Positions 9,180-18,815 of a DNA stretch of 64,000 nucleotides are shown here, one piece after another. Location: NCBI GenBank assembly GCA_018821535.1, contig JAHJLV010000037.1:1-64000 (forward strand), written 5' to 3'. The stretch is from Pseudomonadota bacterium (GTDB lineage Bacteria; Desulfobacterota; Desulfobacteria; Desulfobacterales; Desulfobacteraceae). Numbering within the stretch: position 1 is the first letter of the stretch; every line of letters starts with the position of its first letter. The notes below the pieces were generated by a model. It was not told where the DNA came from. It did no database searches and saw nothing but the letters and a program-made list of their open reading frames with translations. The position numbers were made by a program, and so were the translations under genes.

Positions 9180-10037
9180 TTAAGCTTTTGCGCTCTCATG
9201 AATCTCTGCCAGTTCAATCTTTTCCTGGATACTTTCAAAAGATACCACCAGGCCTTCGCGCTCTGAAGGTGTTAAAAAAGCCTTGAGTTTGCGTTCAAGC
9301 ATCCGTGGGTGAAGCTCGTCATATATGGCCAGAATACCGTCGGAAATGAGCTTTTGAAGGAAAAGTTCTTTGACAGTTCTCTCTCTGATGGTTGCTGCAA
9401 ACGGCAGAAAAATAAAATTTGCCAGAACGATGCCGTAGAGGGTAGATGTCAAGGCAATGGGAATTGTGGCCATCACTACTGCAGAATTTCCAGCGCCGGA
9501 CAGCATGCCGATCAACCCCACAACACTGCCCACAAGCCCAAAAGACGGTGCCACATCAGCCATTGTCTGCAGAAGCCTGCGGGTTTCATCTCTTCTCATC
9601 CTGAAAAAATACATTTCAGCGCTCAAAGAATCCTTAATCTGCTCTTTGGAGCAGCCATCCACCAGCAGACCAATGGCCTGTTTCAAAAAAGCCACGTCGG
9701 TCTTATCTTCATCTTCCTGGAGGGATAAAACCCCCTTGATCCGCCGCCTGATCGACAGATCTACCAGCATCTGAACAACCTCAACCGGGCGTCTTGTCTG
9801 TTTCCCATAGGATGTTTTTAAAACCTTGAAAAGAATTTCAATACGTTTCATATTATAGCTTAAAAAAGTGGCCCCCAGTGTGCCACCGATAACAATCAGA
9901 AAACCGGACAGATTTATGTACAGTCCTGAATTCCCGTGAATAAAGAAACCGGAGAAAAATAAAACAATACAAATCATCAGTCCGATAATATTTTTTCGGG
10001 TCTGTTTTAAAAACAACAGAGATTCAGATGTCAGCAT
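9180..10037 (-). CDS. motA: Flagellar motor stator protein MotA
   Basis: A 285-residue MotA/TolQ/ExbB-family protein that with MotB forms the ion-conducting stator of the flagellar motor. Two N-terminal membrane helices (about 17-36 and 40-60) precede a cytoplasmic domain (about 65-165). Two more helices follow at about 165-215, including APSFGLVGSVVGLIGML, the family signature. A strong GGGAGG ribosome binding site precedes the ATG. It follows motB by 29 bases, so the usual motA-motB order is reversed. Proton versus sodium use cannot be decided by eye. Confidence 0.9.
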   Translation of the reverse strand: MLTSESLLFLKQTRKNIIGLMICIVLFFSGFFIHGNSGLYINLSGFLIVIGGTLGATFLSYNMKRIEILFKVLKTSYGKQTRRPVEVVQMLVDLSIRRRIKGVLSLQEDEDKTDVAFLKQAIGLLVDGCSKEQIKDSLSAEMYFFRMRRDETRRLLQTMADVAPSFGLVGSVVGLIGMLSGAGNSAVVMATIPIALTSTLYGIVLANFIFLPFAATIRERTVKELFLQKLISDGILAIYDELHPRMLERKLKAFLTPSEREGLVVSFESIQEKIELAEIHESAKA

Positions 10038-10066
10038 AACGCCTCCCTGATATGGATAAATAAATT

Positions 10067-10813
10067 TTAGTTGGTCGATACTTCATACGGCATCTGTTTA
10101 AGCAGGATAATCTCCACACGCCGGTTCAAAGCCCTGTTCCTGCCGGTATCATTCGGAGCCACTGCCTGGTGGGAAGCATGTGCGCTGACAAATACTCTGT
10201 TTTCATCCACCCCTGTTACTTCAGTCAGGTATCTTGCAACCATGACCGCCCGCCTCGAAGACAGTTCCCAATTGGTCGGATATTGTTCTGACCGGCTGGG
10301 AACATCATCAGTATGCCCCACGATATTAATGGCAAAATTCGATTCCCTGAGCACCCGGGCAATCTGATCAAGCTGATACCGTGCACCGATTTTAAGATCA
10401 GCACTGCCCGTATCAAACAATAGATCTCCTGCAAGAATGATTCGGACCGCTCCGTTCTTCATTAACTGCACCGAATCCGGATTGGTGACCATCACCTCTG
10501 CAATCGCCTGCCTGGCCTGGTCAAACACCCTGGAAGGATTTTGATCCAAACCGATATTCATGACATTCTGCGATCCTGTGTCGGAATAAAAATTCTTCCC
10601 CGGCCCTTTGCCGAACAGAAGATCCCGGTTCCCGCTCTGAAATGCATACATCACAGCAAAAAAGATAAACATGGTCATCATCAGATCCGACCAGGACACC
10701 GACCATTTATCATTTCTTTTTTCAGGCGGATATGACAGGACCTGATCAGAAGAATAATCAAAATCCTCTGAATCTTCTGCATCCGGAGACATAAAATCAT
10801 TGTCTAATTTCAT
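10067..10813 (-). CDS. motB: Flagellar motor stator protein MotB (OmpA-like peptidoglycan anchor)
   Basis: A 248-residue protein. An acidic N-terminal tail of about 35 residues precedes a single membrane helix with WSVSWSDLMMTM, in which Asp43 is the expected ion-binding residue. A linker follows, and then an OmpA/MotB peptidoglycan-binding domain (about 125-240) with NIVGHTDDVPSRSEQYPTNW and the NRALNRRVEI motif. It is the first gene of a motB-motA operon. A sigma-28-like element lies upstream at 10866-10893. Confidence 0.92.
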   Translation of the reverse strand: MKLDNDFMSPDAEDSEDFDYSSDQVLSYPPEKRNDKWSVSWSDLMMTMFIFFAVMYAFQSGNRDLLFGKGPGKNFYSDTGSQNVMNIGLDQNPSRVFDQARQAIAEVMVTNPDSVQLMKNGAVRIILAGDLLFDTGSADLKIGARYQLDQIARVLRESNFAINIVGHTDDVPSRSEQYPTNWELSSRRAVMVARYLTEVTGVDENRVFVSAHASHQAVAPNDTGRNRALNRRVEIILLKQMPYEVSTN

Positions 10814-10865
10814 AATACGTCCTGTTCTAAAATAGCCATCGCCAATTCTTTGTTATAGATATTCA

Positions 10866-10893
10866 GGATCGACAAAATCATTGATTTTCTTTA
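10866..10893 (-). promoter_or_regulatory. Possible sigma-28 promoter of motB-motA
   Basis: On the minus strand TAAAGAAA (10886-10893) and GTCGATCC (10866-10873) resemble the flagellar sigma-28 boxes TAAAGTTT and GCCGATAA, and resemble the boxes seen before fliC. The spacer is 12 rather than the usual 11 bases, which weakens the call. It lies about 50 bases upstream of motB. Confidence 0.35.
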
Positions 10894-10950
10894 ATGGATA
10901 AAACACATCAGACCGGCAATCCAGAATTCATCCAGACAGGAAATTCCAGG

Positions 10951-12111
10951 CTAAAGTGCCGCTTTAACTGCGTCGCAGACCCTCTGGACATCTTCTTTTT
11001 CCATTAAAGGGAAAAGCGGGATGGTCAAAATTGTCTCGTAAGCCGCCTCTGCCACCGGGCACATGCCTTTATGCGTTTTAAATTCCCTTTTGTAGAACGG
11101 ATGATAATGCACCGGGATATAATGGACATTGACACCGATTTTTTCGTTTCGAAGCCGGGAAAATATCTGATCCCGCGTTTTTTCCAGTGCCTCAAGGTGA
11201 AGTTGTATCACATAGATATGATATGCGTGATAATTGCCATCTTCTGTTTTCAACGGACTGATCTGAGGAATATTAGAAAAAAACGCATCATACTGACGGG
11301 CAAGGATGTTTCTTTTTTTAATATTATCTGCCAGTTTTTCAAGCTGTGTGATTCCCAGGGCGCATTGAAAATCTGTCAACCTATAATTAAATCCAAGCTC
11401 CTCTATCTCATAATACCAGGACCCCTGCGCCTCTCTTTGCCGAAAATCTGTCGTAATCCCATGGTTCCGGAATTGTTTTGCCCGGTCAATAAAGGTTTTG
11501 TTGTCCGAGACCACCATTCCGCCCTCGCCTGTGGTCATGTGCTTTACAGGATGAAAGCTGAATACGGATAAATCCGCACAGCTTCCGGATGGTGCCCCTT
11601 TATATTTACCGCCGATTGAATGACATGCGTCGGCTATCAAATACAGACCATGTTTCTTTGCAATCTGTCTCAATGCATCATAATCACACATCTGCCCGGC
11701 ATAATCCACCGACACGATGGCGCGGGTTTTCGGGGTTATCTTCTCTTCAAGTTTTTCAGGGTCTATTAAAAGCGTTTGGCCATCCACATCTGCAAAAACC
11801 GGAACCCCTTTCTGATACACCACGGCATTGGCGGTCGCGGCAAAGGTCATTGCCGGAACAATCACTTCATCACCAGGCTTTAAATCAATCGCATACATGG
11901 CTGCATGAAGTGCTGCTGTCCCGCTGTTCACGGCCGCTGCATACGAAACCCCGGCACACAGGGCGATCTGCTGCTCAAATTCCTCAACTTTGGGTCCGGT
12001 TGTCAACCATCCGGAAACCAGGACATCCCGCACAGCCTGCAAATCCTTTTCGTCAATAGAATGCAGACCATAGGGAAGAAATTTTTTTTTGTCTTCAGTG
12101 TCTGATTTCAT
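10951..12111 (-). CDS. pseC: UDP-4-keto-6-deoxy-sugar aminotransferase PseC (DegT/DnrJ/EryC1 family)
   Basis: A 386-residue PLP-dependent sugar aminotransferase. The cofactor lysine is Lys190 in SVFSFHPVKHMTTGEGG, and the N-terminal PYGLHSIDEKDLQAV is typical of PseC. In the pseudaminic acid pathway it aminates C4 of the PseB product. The other pathway genes (pseB, pseF, pseGH, pseI) lie on the opposite strand 3.4 kb away. It is transcribed divergently from the gene at 12275 across a 163-base AT-rich gap. Assignment to PseC rather than another sugar aminotransferase rests partly on this context. Confidence 0.85.
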   Translation of the reverse strand: MKSDTEDKKKFLPYGLHSIDEKDLQAVRDVLVSGWLTTGPKVEEFEQQIALCAGVSYAAAVNSGTAALHAAMYAIDLKPGDEVIVPAMTFAATANAVVYQKGVPVFADVDGQTLLIDPEKLEEKITPKTRAIVSVDYAGQMCDYDALRQIAKKHGLYLIADACHSIGGKYKGAPSGSCADLSVFSFHPVKHMTTGEGGMVVSDNKTFIDRAKQFRNHGITTDFRQREAQGSWYYEIEELGFNYRLTDFQCALGITQLEKLADNIKKRNILARQYDAFFSNIPQISPLKTEDGNYHAYHIYVIQLHLEALEKTRDQIFSRLRNEKIGVNVHYIPVHYHPFYKREFKTHKGMCPVAEAAYETILTIPLFPLMEKEDVQRVCDAVKAAL

Positions 12112-12274
12112 ATAAAAAACTTTACTTTTTTTGTGCTAATAGTGTTAATAGAAGATAGGTTTCGTATATCATCAGTTAATGACACAGGCAAATGAAATCA
12201 AAGGTTTTATAAAAACAAATGCCTGCACTTGAAATCTGATTCCATGTGTTTCAAACAGGAAATATGGATACAAA
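12112..12274. promoter_or_regulatory. Divergent promoter region between pseC and the glycan operon
   Basis: This AT-rich gap separates two divergent start codons and so must carry promoters in both directions. No clean consensus boxes could be picked. CAGGCA and TGCCTG form weak 6-bp inverted arms around a 29-base spacer. The element is supported mainly by gene geometry. Confidence 0.35.
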
Positions 12275-13429
12275 ATGAAAAAAAAAGTTCTCTGGCTGAT
12301 TCAATCCAATCAAACCACTCCTGTTATTATTGATTTTCTACAAACCATGAAAGTCAGAACAGCGCAAGTTCTTGAACTTATTTTTATTGTTCCGGAAACC
12401 GCTTCTGATCTTATTGAAAAAGCAAAATCATTGAATCCGGTTCCCTTTAAAATTCAAACCAGAACCGCCACGGATTCATATCAGGCCTATCTGGCAAAAC
12501 GAAAGGCATTAGGGGATGCAGGCTTTACAGACGGCCTTCTTTTTTCTGACACGCTTTTGCTGGATGATCTGGGCGCCGGGAATGTCAGACAGACAATCCT
12601 TATGATCGACCTGCCAGAGAATACGCACGGTTTAGTCCTTCAGGTTCCCATGCCGCTGGGTTCATCAGAAGCAGAGGAACGGATATTTCACTCAGCCATT
12701 CTCTGGGCCAGGGAAAATCAAATTCCCGTGCTGGGGTATGAACTCTTACCGCTTGATACCCGGTGGACATTAACCCCTTCAATGGTGGACGGCATCGTCA
12801 CAAGAACATTTGAAAGCTATGAGTATCTAAAGACCCGGCTGTCCCACAAAAATATCTGGCTTATTCCCGAATATGAGGCCTCCATTTTTTCTTCCATTGC
12901 CACAACTTTTAATTTAAACGGCGCAAAAGCCAGTTATCATTACAAAAACGAATATCAGATCCCGGCGCAAAGAGCTGTTTTATATCTGCCTCACAATGTG
13001 GCAATGATTTATGAATATCAGGAATTGATCCAAATTCTCACCCCACTGGGCAACAAACTGCATCTGATGTTCAGTATCGGCGAAGACCAGCGGAGAGGGT
13101 CCTATTCCCAGCAGGAAACCATCGAGACCATCTATGCCGGACAGCTGAAATCGTTTGCTTCGTTTTCTTTTCACAACATCAACAACCCCTGGGAAATGAT
13201 GATGGCAGATGCCATCGTTGCCGGTTCTTCGTGTTTCAATACAGAACTGATCAAAGACATCCCCGCGATTATTTATGATCCCGGACTGCCGGAAATCACG
13301 CGAGGGAACAAGCAGAAAATAAATTCAAAACAAACGCTTTTAAGCGCTGTTGAAGCAATTATTGATTTTCATCAGCACAGAACTGACTTTGCAAATATTT
13401 TAATGATGATGATCACGCACAGGAAATAA
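12275..13429 (+). CDS. Unrecognised protein in the glycosylation island, possibly GT-B-like
   Basis: A 384-residue soluble protein that I do not recognise. No signal peptide or membrane helix is visible. Alternating hydrophobic strands and helices (VLWLIQSNQTTPVIIDF at the start, AVLYLPHNVAMIYEYQELI near 245) suggest two Rossmann-like halves, as in GT-B glycosyltransferases. It ends with TAATG shared with the next gene, a glycosyltransferase-like fusion, so the two are translationally coupled and may act together. A role in making or attaching a sugar is inferred from position only. Confidence 0.5.
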   Translation: MKKKVLWLIQSNQTTPVIIDFLQTMKVRTAQVLELIFIVPETASDLIEKAKSLNPVPFKIQTRTATDSYQAYLAKRKALGDAGFTDGLLFSDTLLLDDLGAGNVRQTILMIDLPENTHGLVLQVPMPLGSSEAEERIFHSAILWARENQIPVLGYELLPLDTRWTLTPSMVDGIVTRTFESYEYLKTRLSHKNIWLIPEYEASIFSSIATTFNLNGAKASYHYKNEYQIPAQRAVLYLPHNVAMIYEYQELIQILTPLGNKLHLMFSIGEDQRRGSYSQQETIETIYAGQLKSFASFSFHNINNPWEMMMADAIVAGSSCFNTELIKDIPAIIYDPGLPEITRGNKQKINSKQTLLSAVEAIIDFHQHRTDFANILMMMITHRK

Positions 13430-15519
13430 TGATGACAAATTTCTGGGAAAATAAAAAAATCATCGCCTACATTGCCCTCACGCATCATGTCCGCTTTATA
13501 TCTCCGGTGATGGAAAAACTTGCCGGTCAGGGGGCAAAGGTGCATTATATCGTTGGGCAGGCAGAGCGATCTCAGGAAATCACTGCGATCCATTCAGGCC
13601 TTGATTATTCCCATATTTTTGACTTTGTTTCTGATCAGGATCATGATGAAATTCAACGCAATTATTTAAAATTACGGACTGCTTTTTCCGGCAACCTGAA
13701 AAATAATTTTCTGTTTGGCGCATCTCCCATAACCGTTATTGATAAAACCATATACGCCACGGCTGTTGAATATGTCGGATTTAAAAACCTGTTAAAGGAT
13801 CAGACACCCGATCTTTGCCTTGCGCTGCATGAACTCCACAGATGGGGGAAAATGTTCGCTTTCTGGGCAAAAAAATACAATGTCCCTGTGATTACTTTTC
13901 AAGAAGGCCTCTATTTTGCCCTTGATTATGGGTATATCGGTCATGTCCAGAACTCCACTTTGAATCTTGTATGGGGAGAGCGGATAAAGAAAAAACTTGC
14001 GGACTTTGAGGCGCCGGAAGAAAAAATCATCCCGGTTGGCAATACCCATCTTTCCCATGAGATCGAATGTCAGAAAAAAGAGCGCAAAAGGGACAAAAAA
14101 AGAGCGCAGTATCAGTGCAAAAATGCGCTTGCCATACTGTTGCTTTTTTCCGGAGAAGTCCCGGCAGCAGATCAGTTGTTGCCTGTATTCAAATCAATCG
14201 CTCAGACCTCACATGCCCGTTTGTTTGTCAAATTTCATCCAGTAACACCTTACACCCAGATCAAAGACTGGATTTTGAGCCTTCCCGATGAATATCAAAC
14301 AAAATTTAAAGTGTTCCATGAGGATGAAAACACCTATGATCTGATGTCTCTGAGCGATGTCTGTGTAATTGTTCAACCCAGTACCACCGGACTTGAAGCC
14401 CTGTGCTTTGACAAACCCCTAGTCCACCTGGACATAAAAATGAAACAAAAGCTGCCTTACTCTTTCAGCGAGTTTGATGTTGCCATAAAAATGACGCCCA
14501 AAGAATTTGCCAACGCCATCCGTGAAAATAAAGATTTCAAAGCCCTCACCAAAAAAGAAAAAATAACACACTACCTGAAAGAAGAACTGTCCCAGACAAC
14601 TACAGCTGTTGACACCGTTGTTGATATCTGCGAAAAACTCATTGAAGCAAACACCAAAGGACATCTTTTGCCAATTCAGGATTGTGCCCTGACAGACAAA
14701 GACTGGTCCATCATCATTCCGCTATCAGACAGCCCAAAAGATACCCTGATGCAGCTTGAAGCCATTGCATTAAATTCTGAAAACAGCGGAACATTTGAAG
14801 TCATATTGATCCAGCCGGAAGCCCTGTCAAATGAAATGATAAAGATACTGGACACTTTAAAAGGGGATGTCATCCGTCTGCCCTTGCAAAAAGGAAGCCC
14901 ACTTCCTGAAATGATGAACAAAGCATCAAGCATTGCTTCGGGCAAAACCCTTCTTTTTTTTGACATGAATATCATGCCGCTGCCCGAATGGCTGTATCAT
15001 CTTGAAAAAGGCATAAAAAAACATGGCACAAACCGTATTCTGGGTGCAAGAATTATTGACAGAAGAAACAGTCTTGTGCATGCCGGAATTGTTCTGGACA
15101 CCAATCATGCGCCTGTCAGTGCCTACAAACATCTGAGCGGCCAATTCCCGCAGGCCATGAAAGCACGGTCATTTCAGATGCTGGATCATTTTATATGCAT
15201 CAATAAAACTTTTTTTCATCAACTGGGCGGGTTTTGTGAAAACGCCGGACAATTTGCATTTATGGATATCTGCCTTCGCGCCGATACATATGAAAAGATC
15301 AAAGACCGCTGTCAATATATACCTGAAGCATGTATGGTCTCCTTGAGCGAAGACAAAAGGACATTTGACAGTGATGCATCAATTTATTTTTTCGGCAGGT
15401 GGCATGGTGCTCTTTGGGACAATCAAAGCACACTGTATTCAGCAGACAAGATCACAAAGGCAGAACTGGATGCGGCCCAAATTGCCCAATCCATGGCAAC
15501 AGCGAATCTTGTTGACTGA
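13429..15519 (+). CDS. Two-domain glycosyltransferase-like protein (GT-B-like plus GT2-like)
   Basis: A 696-residue protein. Residues of about 1-400 look like a GT-B or CDP-glycerol-transferase-like domain: a FVKFHPVTP motif near 265 and VIVQPSTTGLEALCFDKPLVHLD near 310-330 match the donor-binding half. Residues of about 420-650 resemble a GT2 family fold (DWSIIIPLSD, LLFFDMNIMPLPEWL in the DXD position, then GARIIDRRNSLVHAGIVLD). It overlaps the preceding gene by one base. It is probably a bifunctional transferase for the glycan made by this locus. Donor and acceptor are unknown. Confidence 0.6.
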   Translation: MMTNFWENKKIIAYIALTHHVRFISPVMEKLAGQGAKVHYIVGQAERSQEITAIHSGLDYSHIFDFVSDQDHDEIQRNYLKLRTAFSGNLKNNFLFGASPITVIDKTIYATAVEYVGFKNLLKDQTPDLCLALHELHRWGKMFAFWAKKYNVPVITFQEGLYFALDYGYIGHVQNSTLNLVWGERIKKKLADFEAPEEKIIPVGNTHLSHEIECQKKERKRDKKRAQYQCKNALAILLLFSGEVPAADQLLPVFKSIAQTSHARLFVKFHPVTPYTQIKDWILSLPDEYQTKFKVFHEDENTYDLMSLSDVCVIVQPSTTGLEALCFDKPLVHLDIKMKQKLPYSFSEFDVAIKMTPKEFANAIRENKDFKALTKKEKITHYLKEELSQTTTAVDTVVDICEKLIEANTKGHLLPIQDCALTDKDWSIIIPLSDSPKDTLMQLEAIALNSENSGTFEVILIQPEALSNEMIKILDTLKGDVIRLPLQKGSPLPEMMNKASSIASGKTLLFFDMNIMPLPEWLYHLEKGIKKHGTNRILGARIIDRRNSLVHAGIVLDTNHAPVSAYKHLSGQFPQAMKARSFQMLDHFICINKTFFHQLGGFCENAGQFAFMDICLRADTYEKIKDRCQYIPEACMVSLSEDKRTFDSDASIYFFGRWHGALWDNQSTLYSADKITKAELDAAQIAQSMATANLVD

Positions 15520-15528
15520 TTTTAATAA

Positions 15529-16545
<1,017 letters not shown>

Positions 16546-16548
16546 AAA

Positions 16549-17271
16549 ATGACCGGAGCTGACAAAAACATAAAAACCCTTGCCATTATCCCGGCAAGGG
16601 GGGGAAGCAAAAGGATTCCCGGAAAAAACATCAGATTATTCTGCGGCAAACCCATTATCGCCTATTCGATTCTGGCTGCCCAAAAGGCAAATATTTTTGA
16701 TCGGATCATTGTTTCCACAGATGACGAAAAGATCGCAAATACCGCAATGGAATGGGGTGCCCAGGTGCCTTTTAAAAGACCCCAAAACCTTGCAGATGAT
16801 TACACCACAACAATTGATGTTATCAAACATGCCATACAATGGTGTAATGATAACAATGAACATTATGATTATACCTGCTGTATCTATGCCACTGCACCTT
16901 TTATCCGGGACCAGGATCTGAAAAAAGGATACGAACTTTTAGTAAACAGCCCCAATAATTTTGCCTTTCCCGTAACCGGTTTTGCCTCTTCAATTTTCAG
17001 GGCACTGAAACTGACAAAAGAGAATCAGATGAAAATGTTCTGGCCTGAACACATTGATACCCGCACACAGGATTTACCTGAAGCATACCATGATGTCGGG
17101 CAGTTCTACTGGGGGAAAACCAATGCCTTTTTAAAAAGCCGATCCATATTTGAAGACCAGTCCTGTCCCATTGTCATTCCCCGCTACCTTGCCCAGGATA
17201 TTGACACCTATGAAGATTGGGACCAGGCAGAGCTGTTTTATAAATTGCTTTTCCCAAAGAGTTGCGGATGA
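16549..17271 (+). CDS. pseF: Pseudaminic acid cytidylyltransferase PseF
   Basis: A 240-residue CMP-sugar synthetase. IIPARGGSKRIPGKN is the conserved CTP-binding loop of the NeuA/PseF/KdsB group, and SILAAQKANIFDRIIVSTDD follows as expected. It activates pseudaminic acid as CMP-Pse, the donor for flagellin glycosylation. It sits between pseB and the pseG-pseH fusion, with an ATGA overlap onto the next start. PseF rather than legionaminic or sialic acid specificity is inferred from the Pse-type neighbours. Confidence 0.9.
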   Translation: MTGADKNIKTLAIIPARGGSKRIPGKNIRLFCGKPIIAYSILAAQKANIFDRIIVSTDDEKIANTAMEWGAQVPFKRPQNLADDYTTTIDVIKHAIQWCNDNNEHYDYTCCIYATAPFIRDQDLKKGYELLVNSPNNFAFPVTGFASSIFRALKLTKENQMKMFWPEHIDTRTQDLPEAYHDVGQFYWGKTNAFLKSRSIFEDQSCPIVIPRYLAQDIDTYEDWDQAELFYKLLFPKSCG

Positions 17272-18815
17272 ACCGTTTATTTATCCGCGCAGATGCAACC
17301 ATATCCATGGGAACCGGCCATATCATGCGTTGCATTGCCCTTGGCCAGGCCTGGAAAAAACAAGGAGGAGCGGTCTCTTTTATCAGTCATTCTCCCAGTA
17401 AAGCCATAACCAACCGCCTGGATGCTGAAGGATTTGACCTTATCCGGATAAAAGGGATCTGTCCGGACACACAGGATATAGAAACCACTTTAGATATTCT
17501 TTGCAACCCTGCTTTATATGAAAAACCTCCGTCTTCTTATGGCGACCAGTGGGTTGTCCTGGATGGGTATCATTTCACTCCTGAGTATCAAAAAGCCATC
17601 ACTGGCAAAGGATTGAACCTGCTGGTCATTGATGATTACAATCACCTTGATCAGTATCACGCCACGCTCCTGTTAAATCAGAATCTCGGATCAGACCGGT
17701 ATCATTATGTCTGCCCGGATGACACCACAAAGCTGTCAGGAACACAATATATCATGCTTCGTTCTGAATTTTTAACAGCAAAGCCGATACAAAAAAACGC
17801 CTGCGTCAATAATATATTAGTTACAATGGGAGGCTCAGACCCCAATAATCTTACCTTAAAAGTCATTGAGGCGATAAATGAGATAACCCATCCGGATTTA
17901 AAATTTAAAATCATTGTGGGCCCGGATAATCCGAATACCGGGTATCTGAAAACCACTTTTTCCAGCCAGAATTCAAATACTGAACTCATCGAAAATGCAG
18001 ACATGCCTCAAATGATGGCATGGGCTGATCTGGCTGTGACCGCCGGAGGCAGCACCTGCTGGGAGCTGTGTTATATGGCAGTCCCCTTTATCATTACTAC
18101 TGTTGCGCAAAATCAGATTGAACTGTCCTGTGCCCTTGAACAGGCCGGAGCTGCTGTCTGCATGGGAAAAGACACCTGTGTCACCCCGCAGAAAATTAAA
18201 GACCGCCTTCTGGCGTTGATCTGCGACCCTGAAAAATTAGAAAGAATGAAACAATCAGGAACCCGACTGGTTGACGGCAAAGGGTCCAGCCGGATTATCC
18301 GTGCCATGGTCGGCGCAAAAATCGTTTTAAGGTCTGCCCGGATAAATGATGCAAAGCTGTTATATGACTGGGCCAATGAAAAAGAAACCCGGGCCGCCTC
18401 TTTCAACCCTGATCCCATCTCCTGGGAAGCCCATCTGGCATGGTTTGAACAAAAAATTTCTGATCAGAACACCTGGATATACATTGCCCGAAACCACATG
18501 AACAATGACATTGGAATGATACGATTTGACAAAACAGAGGATTTCTTTAAAATCAGTTACCTGATTGACAAAAATTTCAGAGGTCAGGGCCTGGGCAGCG
18601 GTATTCTCAAAGCAGGAATTGAAAAAATAAAATCCGACATTAAACTGCCGGCACAATTTGCAGGCGAAATCAAAACAGATAATCCGGCCTCAATAAAAAG
18701 CTTTGAAAATTGCGGTTTTTCGCTATTGAAAAAAAAAGAGGCTTCCGTTAGAATTCCAGATCATTGCGTGTATCAATTCATCTTGAATCCAGTGGAACCG
18801 GAAGATCAGCCATGA
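17268..18815 (+). CDS. pseG: PseG-PseH fusion: UDP-sugar hydrolase plus N-acetyltransferase
   Basis: A 515-residue fusion. Residues 1 to about 345 are PseG, a GT-B-like hydrolase that removes UDP from UDP-2,4-diacetamido-2,4,6-trideoxy-L-altrose (RADATISMGTGHIMRC; NILVTMGGSDPNN; DLAVTAGGSTCWELCYM). Residues of about 350-510 are a GNAT acetyltransferase like PseH, with the acetyl-CoA loop FRGQGLGSGIL, which would acetylate the 4-amino group. One gene thus supplies two non-consecutive steps around the PseC product. The ATG at 17268 overlaps the pseF stop as ATGA; an upstream TTG at 17262 is less likely. Confidence 0.88.
   Translation: MNRLFIRADATISMGTGHIMRCIALGQAWKKQGGAVSFISHSPSKAITNRLDAEGFDLIRIKGICPDTQDIETTLDILCNPALYEKPPSSYGDQWVVLDGYHFTPEYQKAITGKGLNLLVIDDYNHLDQYHATLLLNQNLGSDRYHYVCPDDTTKLSGTQYIMLRSEFLTAKPIQKNACVNNILVTMGGSDPNNLTLKVIEAINEITHPDLKFKIIVGPDNPNTGYLKTTFSSQNSNTELIENADMPQMMAWADLAVTAGGSTCWELCYMAVPFIITTVAQNQIELSCALEQAGAAVCMGKDTCVTPQKIKDRLLALICDPEKLERMKQSGTRLVDGKGSSRIIRAMVGAKIVLRSARINDAKLLYDWANEKETRAASFNPDPISWEAHLAWFEQKISDQNTWIYIARNHMNNDIGMIRFDKTEDFFKISYLIDKNFRGQGLGSGILKAGIEKIKSDIKLPAQFAGEIKTDNPASIKSFENCGFSLLKKKEASVRIPDHCVYQFILNPVEPEDQP

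Noticed and set aside
11071..12059. Plus-strand frames of 166 and 156 codons opposite pseC
   Set aside because: pseC is firmly identified on the minus strand, and these frames have no motif or ribosome binding site.
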